From Rhodobacteraceae bacterium WD3A24 (GTDB lineage Bacteria; Pseudomonadota; Alphaproteobacteria; Rhodobacterales; Rhodobacteraceae), in the NCBI GenBank assembly GCA_002967695.1, contig PUHN01000005.1, positions 1-64,000 of the forward strand: a DNA stretch of 64,000 nucleotides, given 5' to 3'. A program made the translations under genes and the position numbers. Shown here piece after piece: positions 28,620 through 37,365 of this stretch. Below the pieces are notes generated by a model. That model made no database searches. It was not told the DNA's origin and was given only the letters and a program-made list of their open reading frames with translations. Position 1 is the stretch's first letter, and every line of letters begins with the position of its first letter.

Positions 28620-28673
28620 GGCCGCTTCGCGGCGTTTCATGCCTCCGGCGGGGATATTTCCGCGAAGGTGAAG
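28620..28673 (+). repeat. Dispersed intergenic repeat, copy 1
   Basis: GGCCGCTTCGCGGCG, a four-base spacer, then ATGCCTCCGGCGGGGATATTT and CGAAGGTGAAG after three variable bases. A near-identical 54-base copy lies at 48612-48665. Both follow the end of a plus-strand gene. The first part is a small hairpin (GCCGC/GCGGC). In copy 1 a ten-base perfect hairpin (GCGCCGCGCC/GGCGCGGCGC, 28597-28619) sits immediately upstream. Confidence 0.8.
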
Positions 28674-28701
28674 AAGACGGGTAATGATGCAGGAGGATGG
28701 C

Positions 28702-29889
28702 ATGTCCGAGACCGCCGGATCGGGGCGGCGTTTCGCCTGGCCCGAGAGCGCGGCGCGGCCGCTGGGCCATCCGATCCAGCCCTCGGTGGCGCATGTGGCC
28801 GAAAGCCCCGACGCGCTGGACGCCCATTACGCGGGGCGGACGGCGGGCTATGCCTATGCGCGCGAGGGCCATGCCAATGCCGATGCGCTGGCCGCGCGGC
28901 TGGACGCGGTGGAGGGCGCCGAGGGCGGGATCGTCACCGGATCGGGCATGGCCGCGGTGGCTGCGGCGGTGCTGGGGCTGTGCCGTGCGGGCGATCATGT
29001 GGTGGGCGGCGCGCAGCTCTACGGGCGCTCGTTGCGGCTGCTGGGCGAGGATCTGCCGCGCATGGGCATCGCGACCGGGTTTGCCGACCCGACCGATATC
29101 GACGCGGTCGAGGCGGCGCTGCGACCCGAGACGCGGATGATCCTTGTGGAGGTGGTGTCGAACCCCACCCTGCGGGTGGCCGACATGGAGGGGCTCACGC
29201 GGCTGGCGCGGGCGCGTGGCGTTCTGCTTGCCGTGGACAACACCTTTACCACGCCGCGCGGGTTTCGCCCGCTGGCCTTCGGGGCGGATATCGTGATCCA
29301 TTCGGTTACCAAGCTGCTGGCGGGGCATTCGGACGCCACGCTGGGTTATGTCGCCGGGCGCGATCCCGCTCTGGCCGCCGCGATGGGCGGGCTGGCCGTC
29401 ACGCTGGGGCTGACGCCGAGCCCGTTCGACTGCTGGCTGGCCGAGCGGGGGATGCTGAGTTTCGATCTGCGTTTCGAGCGGGCCGGCGCGAACGCCGCAG
29501 CGCTGGCCGACCATCTGGCCGGGCTCGACGGGGTCAGGCGGGTCTATTATCCGGGGCGCGCGGATCACCCCGATCATGCGCGCGCCGTGCGCCTGCTCGA
29601 CGGCGGGGGCGGGGCCATGGTGAGCTTCGAGGTCGAAGGGGGCCGGGCGGCGGCCAATGCGCTGGTGCGAGCGGCGCCTGAGCTTTCCTTCGCGCCGACG
29701 CTGGGCGACATCTCGACCACCCTGTCGCACCCGGCCTCGTCGTCGCACAGGGGGCTCTCGGCGCAGGCCCGCGCGGCGCTCGGAGTCGGGGAAGGGTTCT
29801 TTCGCGTCTCGGCGGGCGTGGAGGATATCGCCGGGCTCAAGGAGGCCTTCAGCCGGGCGGTCGCGGCGGCGCGCGGCGCGGCCGGCTGA
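28702..29889 (+). CDS. Cys/Met metabolism PLP-dependent enzyme
   Basis: 395 residues of the cystathionine gamma-synthase/lyase and O-acyl-homoserine sulfhydrylase family. The PLP lysine is Lys204 in SVTKLLAGHS. VDNTFTTPRGFRPL carries the ring-stacking and phosphate contacts, and STTLSHPASSSHRGLS the C-terminal substrate site. The start at 28702 is supported by AGGAGG. The N-terminus is somewhat divergent (HPIQPSVAHVAES in place of the usual PLPPPIYQTS), so the exact reaction (trans-sulfuration, gamma-elimination or direct sulfhydrylation) cannot be fixed. It stands alone, followed by phoR. Confidence 0.88.
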   Translation: MSETAGSGRRFAWPESAARPLGHPIQPSVAHVAESPDALDAHYAGRTAGYAYAREGHANADALAARLDAVEGAEGGIVTGSGMAAVAAAVLGLCRAGDHVVGGAQLYGRSLRLLGEDLPRMGIATGFADPTDIDAVEAALRPETRMILVEVVSNPTLRVADMEGLTRLARARGVLLAVDNTFTTPRGFRPLAFGADIVIHSVTKLLAGHSDATLGYVAGRDPALAAAMGGLAVTLGLTPSPFDCWLAERGMLSFDLRFERAGANAAALADHLAGLDGVRRVYYPGRADHPDHARAVRLLDGGGGAMVSFEVEGGRAAANALVRAAPELSFAPTLGDISTTLSHPASSSHRGLSAQARAALGVGEGFFRVSAGVEDIAGLKEAFSRAVAAARGAAG

Positions 29890-30020
29890 GCCGAGCGGGC
29901 CGCGCCCGGCCCGGCATTGCATTCCGATATGATCCTGCTAACGGAAAACGCGCCGCGGGGGCGGTTGGATCGCGATCCTCGCCGCTCCGGCGCGGCCCTA
30001 TTTCGCAACGGGAGCCTGCG

Positions 30021-31067
30021 ATGCCGCCCGAGACGCTTGCCGCGCTGATCGCCGCGATCCCGATGCCGGTGATCGTCATCGGCCGTGACGCCCGCATCGC
30101 GGCGACGAACACGCCGGCGGGCGCGCTCTTCGGCACGCCGCTGGAGGGGCGGCATCACATTTCGGCCTTGCGCCAGCCCGCGCTGCTGGACGCGATCGAG
30201 GCCGGGCTCGAGCGCGGCGAGGCGGCTGAGGCGGAATACCTCGCCACGGTGGCGCGGCGCGAGACGACCTATCGCGCCCGCGTGGCCCCGCTCGCCGCAG
30301 AGGGTCTGGAGGGGGTTCTGGTCAGCTTCGAGGATGTCACGCCGATGCAGGAAGCGGTGCAGATGCGGCGCGACTTCATCGCCAATGTCAGCCACGAGCT
30401 GCGCACGCCGCTGACGGCGCTGATGGGATTCATCGAGACGTTGCAGGGCTCGGCGCGCGACGACCCGGATGCGCGCGCGCGCTTTCTGGAGATCATGGAG
30501 CACGAGGCGGGGCGGATGAACCGGCTGGTGCGTGATCTGCTCTCGCTCTCGCGCGTCGAGAGCGAGGCGCGGATGCGCCCGACGGCGCCGGTCGATCTCG
30601 CCCAGGTGGTCGAATCGGTGGTGCGGATGATGCGCCCGGCCGCCGAGGCGGCGGAGGTGACGCTGAGGTTCGAGCAGGCCGGCGGCGTGGGCACGACCAT
30701 TCCGGGCGATGCCGACCAGCTCGAGCAGGTGGTGTCGAATCTCGTTGAAAACGCGATCAAGTATGGCGGGCAGGGGGGCGAGGTGCGCGTCCAGCTGGAG
30801 CCCATGCCCCGAGACCCGGTATTGCGCGGGCCGGCGCTGCGGCTGATCGTCGAGGATGAGGGCGAGGGGATCGACCCGATTCACATCCCCCGCCTGACCG
30901 AGCGGTTCTACCGGGTGGACAATCACCGCTCGCGCGCGCTGGGGGGCACGGGGCTGGGGCTTGCCATCGCCAAGCATATCGTCAACCGCCACCGCGGGCG
31001 CATGCGGATCGAAAGCGAGAAGGGAGCGGGGACACGCATCTCGCTGCACTTTCCCGCCAGCGCCTGA
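30021..31067 (+). CDS. phoR: Phosphate regulon sensor histidine kinase PhoR
   Basis: 348 residues. A PAS domain (residues 8-110) is followed by the HisKA box FIANVSHELRTPL with phosphoacceptor His125, then an HATPase domain with N, G1 and G2 boxes (NLVENAIKYGG, VEDEGEGID, GGTGLGLAIAKHI). No membrane helix is predicted, unlike E. coli PhoR, so the kinase probably sits on the cytoplasmic face through contacts with PhoU or the Pst permease. It leads the pst-phoU-phoB cluster but ends before the Pho box. Confidence 0.92.
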   Translation: MPPETLAALIAAIPMPVIVIGRDARIAATNTPAGALFGTPLEGRHHISALRQPALLDAIEAGLERGEAAEAEYLATVARRETTYRARVAPLAAEGLEGVLVSFEDVTPMQEAVQMRRDFIANVSHELRTPLTALMGFIETLQGSARDDPDARARFLEIMEHEAGRMNRLVRDLLSLSRVESEARMRPTAPVDLAQVVESVVRMMRPAAEAAEVTLRFEQAGGVGTTIPGDADQLEQVVSNLVENAIKYGGQGGEVRVQLEPMPRDPVLRGPALRLIVEDEGEGIDPIHIPRLTERFYRVDNHRSRALGGTGLGLAIAKHIVNRHRGRMRIESEKGAGTRISLHFPASA

Positions 31068-31077
31068 GCCGGTATGT

Positions 31078-31106
31078 GTGTCATGAAACTGTTACATGCC
31101 TGTCAC
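31078..31106 (+). promoter_or_regulatory. Pho box (PhoB-binding direct repeats) upstream of pstS
   Basis: Three 7-base half-sites lie 11 bases apart: GTGTCAT (31078-31084), CTGTTAC (31089-31095) and CTGTCAC (31100-31106), separated by AT-rich four-base spacers. This matches the classical CTGTCAT-type PhoB site and predicts phosphate-starvation induction of pstS and the genes after it. It lies 80 bases before the pstS start. Confidence 0.9.
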
Positions 31107-31186
31107 ATAAGCTTTGCCGGGCGCCGATAGACGGATCGCCGAGAGGGGCCGGAACGCGCCTCTCGGCAACAAGCAGGAGCTTATCC

Positions 31187-32230
31187 ATGTCGAAGATGAG
31201 AACGACCGCCTCGGTTTTCGCCCTTGCGGCGCTGTCGACGGGCGCGGCGCACGCCCAGGTGCGCGACCATATCAGCATCGTCGGTTCATCGACCGTCTTC
31301 CCCTACACTCAGGCGGTGGCGGAACGCTTTGCCAATGTCACGGGCGCACCGTCTCCGGTGGTCGAATCGACCGGCACCGGCGGCGGCATGCAGATCTTTT
31401 GCCAGGGCATCGGCGAGGGGCACCCCGACATCACCGGCGCCTCGCGCGGAATGAAAGCGTCGGAGTTCGAGCTGTGCGCCGAGAACGGTGTGGAGGATAT
31501 CACCCAGGTCCAGATCGGCTCTGACGGGCTGTCGATCGCGATCTCGCGTGAAAACGACTTTGACTGGGATCTCAGCCTGCGCGAGATCTACCTCGCGCTC
31601 GGCGCGCAGGTGCCGGTCGAGGGGGAATGGGTCGACAACCCCCATACCACCTGGAACGAGATTAATCCCGACCTGCCCGAGACCGAGATCCTCGTGCTCG
31701 GCCCGCCGCCGACCTCGGGCACCCGCGATGCCTTCGTCGAGCTGGCGATGCATGCCGGCTGCGAAGAGCTGGACTTCGTCCAGGACGGCGGCTTTGACGG
31801 CGACTGGGTCGAGCAGAACTGCTCGCGCATGCGCACCGACGGCCCCTTCGTCGAGGCCGGCGAGAACGACAACCTGATCGTTCAGCGCCTGAATTCCGAC
31901 GAGACGGCGATGGGTATCTTCGGCTACTCGTTCCTGTTCGAGAATTCCGATGTTCTCAAGCCCGTGACGATCAACGGGGTCGCCCCCGACGAGGACACCA
32001 TCGCATCGGGTGACTATCCGGTCTCGCGCCCACTGTTCTTCTACATCAAGAACGGCCATCGCGGCGCCATTCCGGGCCTGAATGAGTTCATCGCCGAGTA
32101 TGTCAGCGAGGACTCCTTCGGCCCCGGCGGCTATCTCAGCGAGCGCGGCCTCGTGCCGCTGCCGCAGGCCCGCCGCGAGGAGATGCGCGAGCGCGCCCTG
32201 AACGGGGTGAGCATGAGCGCGCCCGAGTAA
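31187..32230 (+). CDS. pstS: Phosphate-binding protein PstS
   Basis: 347 residues from ATG 31187 behind CAGGAG. A Sec signal (MSKMRTTASVFALAALSTGAAHA) precedes mature QVRDHISIVGSSTVFPYTQA. Phosphate ligands are expected in GSSTVFP, GTGGGMQIFCQG and PPTSGTRDAFVE, the family's loop set. It is the larger alphaproteobacterial form of PstS. It captures phosphate in the periplasm for PstCAB and is preceded by a Pho box and followed by a strong hairpin. Confidence 0.95.
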   Translation: MSKMRTTASVFALAALSTGAAHAQVRDHISIVGSSTVFPYTQAVAERFANVTGAPSPVVESTGTGGGMQIFCQGIGEGHPDITGASRGMKASEFELCAENGVEDITQVQIGSDGLSIAISRENDFDWDLSLREIYLALGAQVPVEGEWVDNPHTTWNEINPDLPETEILVLGPPPTSGTRDAFVELAMHAGCEELDFVQDGGFDGDWVEQNCSRMRTDGPFVEAGENDNLIVQRLNSDETAMGIFGYSFLFENSDVLKPVTINGVAPDEDTIASGDYPVSRPLFFYIKNGHRGAIPGLNEFIAEYVSEDSFGPGGYLSERGLVPLPQARREEMRERALNGVSMSAPE

Positions 32231-32250
32231 CCGGCGCGCCCCGCCTTCCA

Positions 32251-32292
32251 GGTGCCGCCCGGAGACGTCTTCGGGCGGCACCCGCTTTTCTT
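32251..32292 (+). terminator. Hairpin with T-rich tail between pstS and pstC
   Basis: GGTGCCGCCC (32251-32260) pairs perfectly with GGGCGGCACC (32273-32282), followed by CGCTTTTCTT. It lies 20 bases after the pstS stop and should act as a partial terminator, giving more PstS than membrane components. Confidence 0.8.
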
Positions 32293-32306
32293 GACCGGAG
32301 CGTGAG

Positions 32307-33683
32307 ATGACGCTGTTCGCCTTCGTGCTGCTCTTCACCGCGACCGTCCTGGCCTATCTGCTCAATCTGCGCGCGGCGCGGGCGTTGCGGGCAGGGGGGG
32401 CGCGGCTGCATTCGCTGGGCGGCTTTCACGGCGGCTTTGCCGCGCTCGTGACTCTGCTGCCGGCGCTGGTTTTCCTGCTGGCCTGGCTTTTGCTGAAGGA
32501 GCCGGCGATCACGGTGCTGCTGCTGCGGACCTTGCCGGAGGCCGAAATCGCGGGTCTGGGCACGGGCGAGCGGCAGCTGATCATCTCCGAAATCCGCACC
32601 ATCGCAGGCGGGCGCATCTTCGGATCGCCGGCGGAGTGGAAGATCGAGGCCGCCGACCGCCTCCTCGCCATGCGCCGGACGGCCGATTACCTGATGATCG
32701 CGCTGACGGCCCTTCTGGCGGGGGGCAGCATGGTGATCGCGCGCCGGCGCGTGACCCCCGATTTCCGTGCCCGTCAGGGCACCGAGGGCATCCTTCACGG
32801 CCTGATGGCCTTCTGCGCGACCGTGGCGATCTTCGTGACGCTGGGCATCGTCGCCTCGCTGCTGTTCGAGACGATCCGCTTCTTCCAGATGGTGCCCGTC
32901 ACCGACTTTCTGTTCGGCACCAACTGGGAGCCGCAGATCCCCATTCGCGAGGATCAGATCGCGGCAGAGGGTGCGTTCGGCTGGATACCGGTCTTTCTGG
33001 GCACGCTGGTCATCACCGTGGTCGCGCTCTTCATCGCCGTGCCGGTCGGGCTGATGTCGGCGGTCTATCTGCATGAATTCGCCTCGCGCCGGTTCCGCGC
33101 GGCGGCCAAGCCGGTGCTCGAAATCCTCGCCGGGGTTCCGACGGTGGTCTACGGCTTTTTCGCCATTCTGGTGGTCGCGCCGGCCCTGCGCGCGCTGGGC
33201 GACATGCTCGCCATCCCCATCGCGCCAAACACCGCGCTCGCCGCCGGCGGGGTGATGGGGATCATGCTGATCCCGTTCATCTCGTCCTTTGCCGACGATG
33301 CGCTGGGCGCGGTGCCGCGCAGCCTGCGCGACGGCGCGCTGGCGCTGGGGGCGACGCCGGCCGAGACGATGACCCGCGTTCTGTTTCCCGCGGCGATTCC
33401 CGGCATCGTGGGCGGCGTTCTTCTGGCGGTCAGCCGCGCCATTGGCGAGACGATGATCGTGGTGATGGCCGCGGGGCTGATGGCCAAGATGACGCTCAAC
33501 CCGCTCGACAGCGTCACCACGGTCACGGTCCAGATCGTCACGCTGCTGATCGGCGACACCGCCTTCGACAACCCCAAGACGCTGGCAGCCTTCGCGCTGG
33601 GCATGATGCTGTTCATCGTGACACTGCTGATCAACATTCTCGCCCTGCGCATCGTGCGCAGATACCGCGAAATCTATGACTGA
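32307..33683 (+). CDS. pstC: Phosphate ABC transporter permease PstC
   Basis: 458 residues, the long form of PstC. The N-terminal 150 residues add two or three hydrophobic segments and a loop absent in E. coli. The conserved permease domain begins near residue 205 (VPVTDFLFGTNWEPQ), with VPVGLMSAVYLHEFAS, ILAGVPTVVYGFFA and the EAA loop RSLRDGALALGATPAET. It forms the inner-membrane channel with PstA. Confidence 0.95.
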   Translation: MTLFAFVLLFTATVLAYLLNLRAARALRAGGARLHSLGGFHGGFAALVTLLPALVFLLAWLLLKEPAITVLLLRTLPEAEIAGLGTGERQLIISEIRTIAGGRIFGSPAEWKIEAADRLLAMRRTADYLMIALTALLAGGSMVIARRRVTPDFRARQGTEGILHGLMAFCATVAIFVTLGIVASLLFETIRFFQMVPVTDFLFGTNWEPQIPIREDQIAAEGAFGWIPVFLGTLVITVVALFIAVPVGLMSAVYLHEFASRRFRAAAKPVLEILAGVPTVVYGFFAILVVAPALRALGDMLAIPIAPNTALAAGGVMGIMLIPFISSFADDALGAVPRSLRDGALALGATPAETMTRVLFPAAIPGIVGGVLLAVSRAIGETMIVVMAAGLMAKMTLNPLDSVTTVTVQIVTLLIGDTAFDNPKTLAAFALGMMLFIVTLLINILALRIVRRYREIYD

Positions 33684-33692
33684 GGCGCGCCC

Positions 33693-34988
33693 ATGAGCGA
33701 CACCCCCCACACCGCGCCGCGCGGCCGGATCGACTGGGCCGACCCGGCCCTGAGCGAACGGCTGCGCCTGCGCAAGCGCCGCCAGTTCTGGCTCAAGGCT
33801 CTCGGGCTCGGCGCCGTCGGCGTGGCCGCGCTGATGCTGTTCGTGCTGATCGCCTCGCTGGTGGTCACCGGCTATCAGGCGTTTCGCCAGACCCATGCGA
33901 CGATCGAGGTCAATATCGACCCGTTCCAGGTCGATCCCGCCAATATCCGCGGCGGCAATTTCGACGACATCATCGAGACCGCGATTCTGGCGTATTTCCC
34001 CGATGTCGAGGCGCCCGGGGAACAGCGCGAAATCGTGCGCATTCTCTCCGACGGGGCGGAATTCCAGCTGCGCGACCGCGTGCTGGACAACCCCGAGCTG
34101 ATCGGCGAGCGTGTGAGCATAACCGTGCCGCTCTCAGACCCTTACGATCTGCTCAACAAGGGGCTCATCGACCGCACGACGCCCGAGGAAAACCGCCGGC
34201 TCAAGGACGACCAGATCGCGCGTTTCGACACGCTCGCCGAGGCCGGGATCATCAGCCAACCGCTCAACACCGCACTGATCACCAACGCGGATTCGCGTTT
34301 TCCCGAGCTCGCCGGGCTCAAGGGGGCGCTGGTGGGGTCGTTCTATGCGCTGGCGACCTGTTTCCTCCTCGCCTTTCCCGTGGGCATCGGCGCGGCGATC
34401 TATCTCGAGGAATTCGCGCCGAAAAACCGGCTGAGCGACCTCATCGAGATCAACATCAACAACCTGGCCGCCGTGCCTTCCGTGGTGTTCGGCCTGCTGG
34501 CGCTGGCGGTGTTCATCGGCTGGTTCGGCCTGCCGCGCTCGGCGCCCTTCGTCGGGGGCATGACGCTGGCGCTGATGACGCTGCCGACGATCATCATCGC
34601 CACGCGCGCCGCGCTCAAGGCGGTGCCGGGCTCGATCCGCGAGGCGGCGCTCGGGGTCGGGGCCTCGCGCCAGCAGGTGGTGTTCCAGCATGTCCTGCCG
34701 CTGGCCATGCCGGGCATCCTGACGGGCACGATCATCGGCCTTGCGCAGGCGCTGGGCGAGACGGCGCCGCTGTTGCTGATCGGGATGAACGCCTTCATAA
34801 CCTCGGCGCCCGAGACCCCCTTCGACAGCGCCACCGCGCTGCCGACGCAAATCTTCATCTGGGCCGACAGCCCCGAGCGCGGTTTTGTCTCGCGCACCTC
34901 CGCGGCGATCCTGGTGCTGCTCACATTTCTGGTGACGATGAACGCCCTCGCCATCTTCCTGCGCAGCCGCTTCGAACGCCGCTGGTGA
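33693..34988 (+). CDS. pstA: Phosphate ABC transporter permease PstA
   Basis: 431 residues. After one membrane helix (residues 34-57) comes a periplasmic insert of about 150 residues (DUF3333 type, ATIEVNIDPFQVDPANIRGG onwards), then the permease core: ALATCFLLAFPVGIGAAIYL, LAAVPSVVFGLLALAVF, and the coupling loop SIREAALGVGASRQQVV. Nine bases separate it from pstC. The long insert is typical of alphaproteobacterial PstA. Confidence 0.95.
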   Translation: MSDTPHTAPRGRIDWADPALSERLRLRKRRQFWLKALGLGAVGVAALMLFVLIASLVVTGYQAFRQTHATIEVNIDPFQVDPANIRGGNFDDIIETAILAYFPDVEAPGEQREIVRILSDGAEFQLRDRVLDNPELIGERVSITVPLSDPYDLLNKGLIDRTTPEENRRLKDDQIARFDTLAEAGIISQPLNTALITNADSRFPELAGLKGALVGSFYALATCFLLAFPVGIGAAIYLEEFAPKNRLSDLIEININNLAAVPSVVFGLLALAVFIGWFGLPRSAPFVGGMTLALMTLPTIIIATRAALKAVPGSIREAALGVGASRQQVVFQHVLPLAMPGILTGTIIGLAQALGETAPLLLIGMNAFITSAPETPFDSATALPTQIFIWADSPERGFVSRTSAAILVLLTFLVTMNALAIFLRSRFERRW

Positions 34989-35012
34989 CCGCCGGCCGAA
35001 AGGAACGCTAGA

Positions 35013-35810
35013 ATGAACGACATGCGAATGACCGAAAGGGCGCGGCTCATGCAAGACATCAAGATCTCGGCGCGCGACGTGAACGTCTATTACGGCGCGA
35101 CACGCGCGATCAACGATGTCTCCATCGACATCCGCGACAAGACGGTAACCGCCTTCATCGGCCCCTCGGGATGCGGCAAGTCGACCTTCCTGCGGTGCTT
35201 CAACCGCATGAACGACACCATCGAGAGCGCTCGCGTGACCGGCACCATCGAACTCGACGGCCGGGATATCCATGCGCCCGACCTCGATCCGGTGCAACTG
35301 CGCGCCCGCGTCGGCATGGTCTTCCAGAAGCCCAACCCGTTTCCCAAGTCGATCTATGACAATGTCGCCTATGGCCCCAAGATCCACGGCCTCGCCGCCT
35401 CCAAGGCCGATCTCGATGATATCGTCGAGCGCGCGCTGCGCCGCGCGGCGCTGTGGGACGAGTCCAAGGACAGGCTCACCGCATCCGGCACGAGCCTGTC
35501 GGGCGGCCAGCAGCAGCGGCTGTGCATCGCCCGCGCCATCGCCACCGAGCCGGAGGTGCTGCTGATGGACGAGCCGGCTTCGGCACTCGACCCCATCGCC
35601 ACGGCCCAGATCGAGGAACTCATCGACGAGCTGAAGGAAAACTACTGCGTGGTGATCGTGACACATTCGATGCAGCAGGCCGCGCGCGTCAGTCAGCGCA
35701 CGGCCTTCTTCCACCTCGGCGATCTGGTCGAATACGGCGATACGGGCCAGATATTCACCAACCCGAAGAATGAGCGGACCGAAAGCTACATCACCGGGCG
35801 CATCGGATAG
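35013..35810 (+). CDS. pstB: Phosphate ABC transporter ATPase PstB
   Basis: 265 residues. Walker A is [15 protein letters not shown], the signature is [15 protein letters not shown], Walker B is [13 protein letters not shown], and the switch is [29 protein letters not shown] is diagnostic of PstB. It powers PstCA. A later ATG at residue 13 (MQDIKIS) is possible, but AAAGGA precedes the first. Confidence 0.96.
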   Translation: MNDMRMTERARLMQDIKISARDVNVYYGATRAINDVSIDIRDKTVTAFIGPSGCGKSTFLRCFNRMNDTIESARVTGTIELDGRDIHAPDLDPVQLRARVGMVFQKPNPFPKSIYDNVAYGPKIHGLAASKADLDDIVERALRRAALWDESKDRLTASGTSLSGGQQQRLCIARAIATEPEVLLMDEPASALDPIATAQIEELIDELKENYCVVIVTHSMQQAARVSQRTAFFHLGDLVEYGDTGQIFTNPKNERTESYITGRIG

Positions 35811-35822
35811 GGCGGACGCGAC

Positions 35823-36548
35823 ATGAGCGAAAAGCACATACTTGGAGCCTATGACCGCGATCTCGAGGCGGTGCAGGCCAATATCATGAAGATGGGCGGG
35901 CTGGTCGAGGCCGCGATCAACGGCAGCGCCAAGGCTCTCGCCACGCGCGACCGGGAGCTTGCCGAGCGGATCGTGCAGACCGACAAGCGCGTGGACGCGC
36001 TGGAGGAAGAGGTCAACCAGGAGGCCGCGCGCGTCATCGCGCTGCGCGCGCCGACGGCGAGCGATCTGCGCGCCGTGCTCGCGGTCATCCACATCGCCAC
36101 CAATCTCGAACGCTGCGGCGACTACGCCAAGAACCTCGCCAAGCGGACCACGGTTCTGGTGGAGATGCCGCAGGTCGAGGGCGCGGCCAACTCCATCCGC
36201 CGCATGGCGCGCGAGGTCGAGCTGATGCTCAAGGATGTGCTCGACGCATATATCCAGCGCGATTCCGAACTCGCCGAGCAGGTGCGCGCGCGCGATCTCG
36301 ACGTCGATCAGATGTACAACGCGCTGTTCCGTGAGTTTCTCACCCACATGATGGAGGATCCGCGCAACATCACCGCCTGCATGCACCTGCATTTCATCGC
36401 CAAGAACATCGAGCGAATGGGCGATCACGTCACCTCGATCGCCGAGCAGGTGATCTATCTGGTCACCGGCGAGTTTCCGGGCGAAACCCGGCCCAAGGGC
36501 GACACCACGCCCTTTACCGCCGGCGGCGAGACGGATGCCGGGAAATGA
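35823..36548 (+). CDS. phoU: Phosphate signalling regulator PhoU
   Basis: 241 residues of two repeated three-helix PhoU domains. Metal-binding helices are recognisable in IHIATNLERCGDYAKNLAKR and LHFIAKNIERMGDHVTSIAE. It relays the state of the Pst transporter to PhoR, keeping PhoB off in high phosphate. Its last four bases overlap phoB (ATGA), so the two are coupled. Confidence 0.95.
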   Translation: MSEKHILGAYDRDLEAVQANIMKMGGLVEAAINGSAKALATRDRELAERIVQTDKRVDALEEEVNQEAARVIALRAPTASDLRAVLAVIHIATNLERCGDYAKNLAKRTTVLVEMPQVEGAANSIRRMAREVELMLKDVLDAYIQRDSELAEQVRARDLDVDQMYNALFREFLTHMMEDPRNITACMHLHFIAKNIERMGDHVTSIAEQVIYLVTGEFPGETRPKGDTTPFTAGGETDAGK

Positions 36549-37234
36549 GCGCCGACCAGCCGCATGTCCTCCTGGTCGAGGATGAGGCCGCGCAACGCGA
36601 GGTGCTGCGCTACAACCTCGCCGCCGAGGGGTTCGAGGTGACCGCCGCCGCCGACGGCGACGAGGCGCTTCTCCTGCTCGAGGAGGCCGCGCCCGATGTC
36701 GTCGTGCTCGACTGGATGCTGCCCGGCGTTTCGGGCATCGAGGTGTGCCGGCGGCTCAAGGCCCGCAGCGAGACCCGCGCGATCCCGGTCATCATGCTCT
36801 CGGCGCGCAGCGAAGAGGTCGACCGGGTCCGCGGGCTTGAAACCGGCGCCGACGACTATGTCGTCAAGCCGTATTCGGTGATCGAGCTCATCGCGCGGGT
36901 GCGCGCTCAGCTTCGCCGCGCGCGGCCATCGACCGTGGGGCAGGAGCTGACCTATGGCGATATCCGCCTCGACGCTGAAAGCCACCGCGTCTGGCGTGCC
37001 GGCACGCCGATCAGGCTCGGACCAACGGAGTTCCGGCTTCTGGCGACCTTCATGGAAAAGCCCGGCCGCGTCTGGACCCGCGAGCATCTGCTTGACCGCG
37101 TCTGGGGCCGCGACATCTTCGTGGATACGCGCACCGTCGATGTCCATATCGGCCGGCTGCGCAAGGCGCTGCGTGCCGGCGGCGGCGACGATCCGATCCG
37201 CACCGTGCGGGGGGCGGGCTATGCGCTCGGCTGA
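36545..37234 (+). CDS. phoB: Phosphate regulon response regulator PhoB
   Basis: 229 residues. The receiver domain has the acidic pocket at Glu12/Asp13, phosphoacceptor Asp56 (VVLDWMLPG) and the conserved lysine in DDYVVKPYS. The C-terminal winged helix (residues 130-229) has [18 protein letters not shown] and the recognition helix [14 protein letters not shown]. It should bind the Pho box at 31078-31106. Confidence 0.95.
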   Translation: MSADQPHVLLVEDEAAQREVLRYNLAAEGFEVTAAADGDEALLLLEEAAPDVVVLDWMLPGVSGIEVCRRLKARSETRAIPVIMLSARSEEVDRVRGLETGADDYVVKPYSVIELIARVRAQLRRARPSTVGQELTYGDIRLDAESHRVWRAGTPIRLGPTEFRLLATFMEKPGRVWTREHLLDRVWGRDIFVDTRTVDVHIGRLRKALRAGGGDDPIRTVRGAGYALG

Positions 37235-37255
37235 TCGTGGCGATCCATGATGCCG

Positions 37256-37269
37256 ATAATAGGTATTAT
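37256..37269. promoter_or_regulatory. AT-rich perfect palindrome upstream of rpe
   Basis: ATAATA-GG-TATTAT is a 14-base perfect palindrome in an AT-rich patch between phoB and rpe, followed at once by GTTA-A-TAAC. Such AT-rich dyads in GC-rich DNA usually mark promoters or repressor sites. It is 97 bases before the rpe start. The binding protein is unknown. Confidence 0.4.
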
Positions 37270-37365
37270 GTTAATAACAGATCAATCGACAGCGCGCATC
37301 ATCTTGCCCGCGTGCGCCGGGCTGCGTATGTCGGCCCCAGCACCCCGAGCCGCTGGAGACGCCCG

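Noticed and set aside
28557-28701. A SAM riboswitch ahead of the Cys/Met PLP gene
   Set aside because: No SAM-II or other known aptamer core could be recognised; the stretch is occupied by a hairpin and the dispersed repeat.
34134-36428. 764-codon minus-strand frame antisense to pstA, pstB and phoU
   Set aside because: Shadow of strong codon bias; the sense proteins carry complete motifs and operon overlaps.
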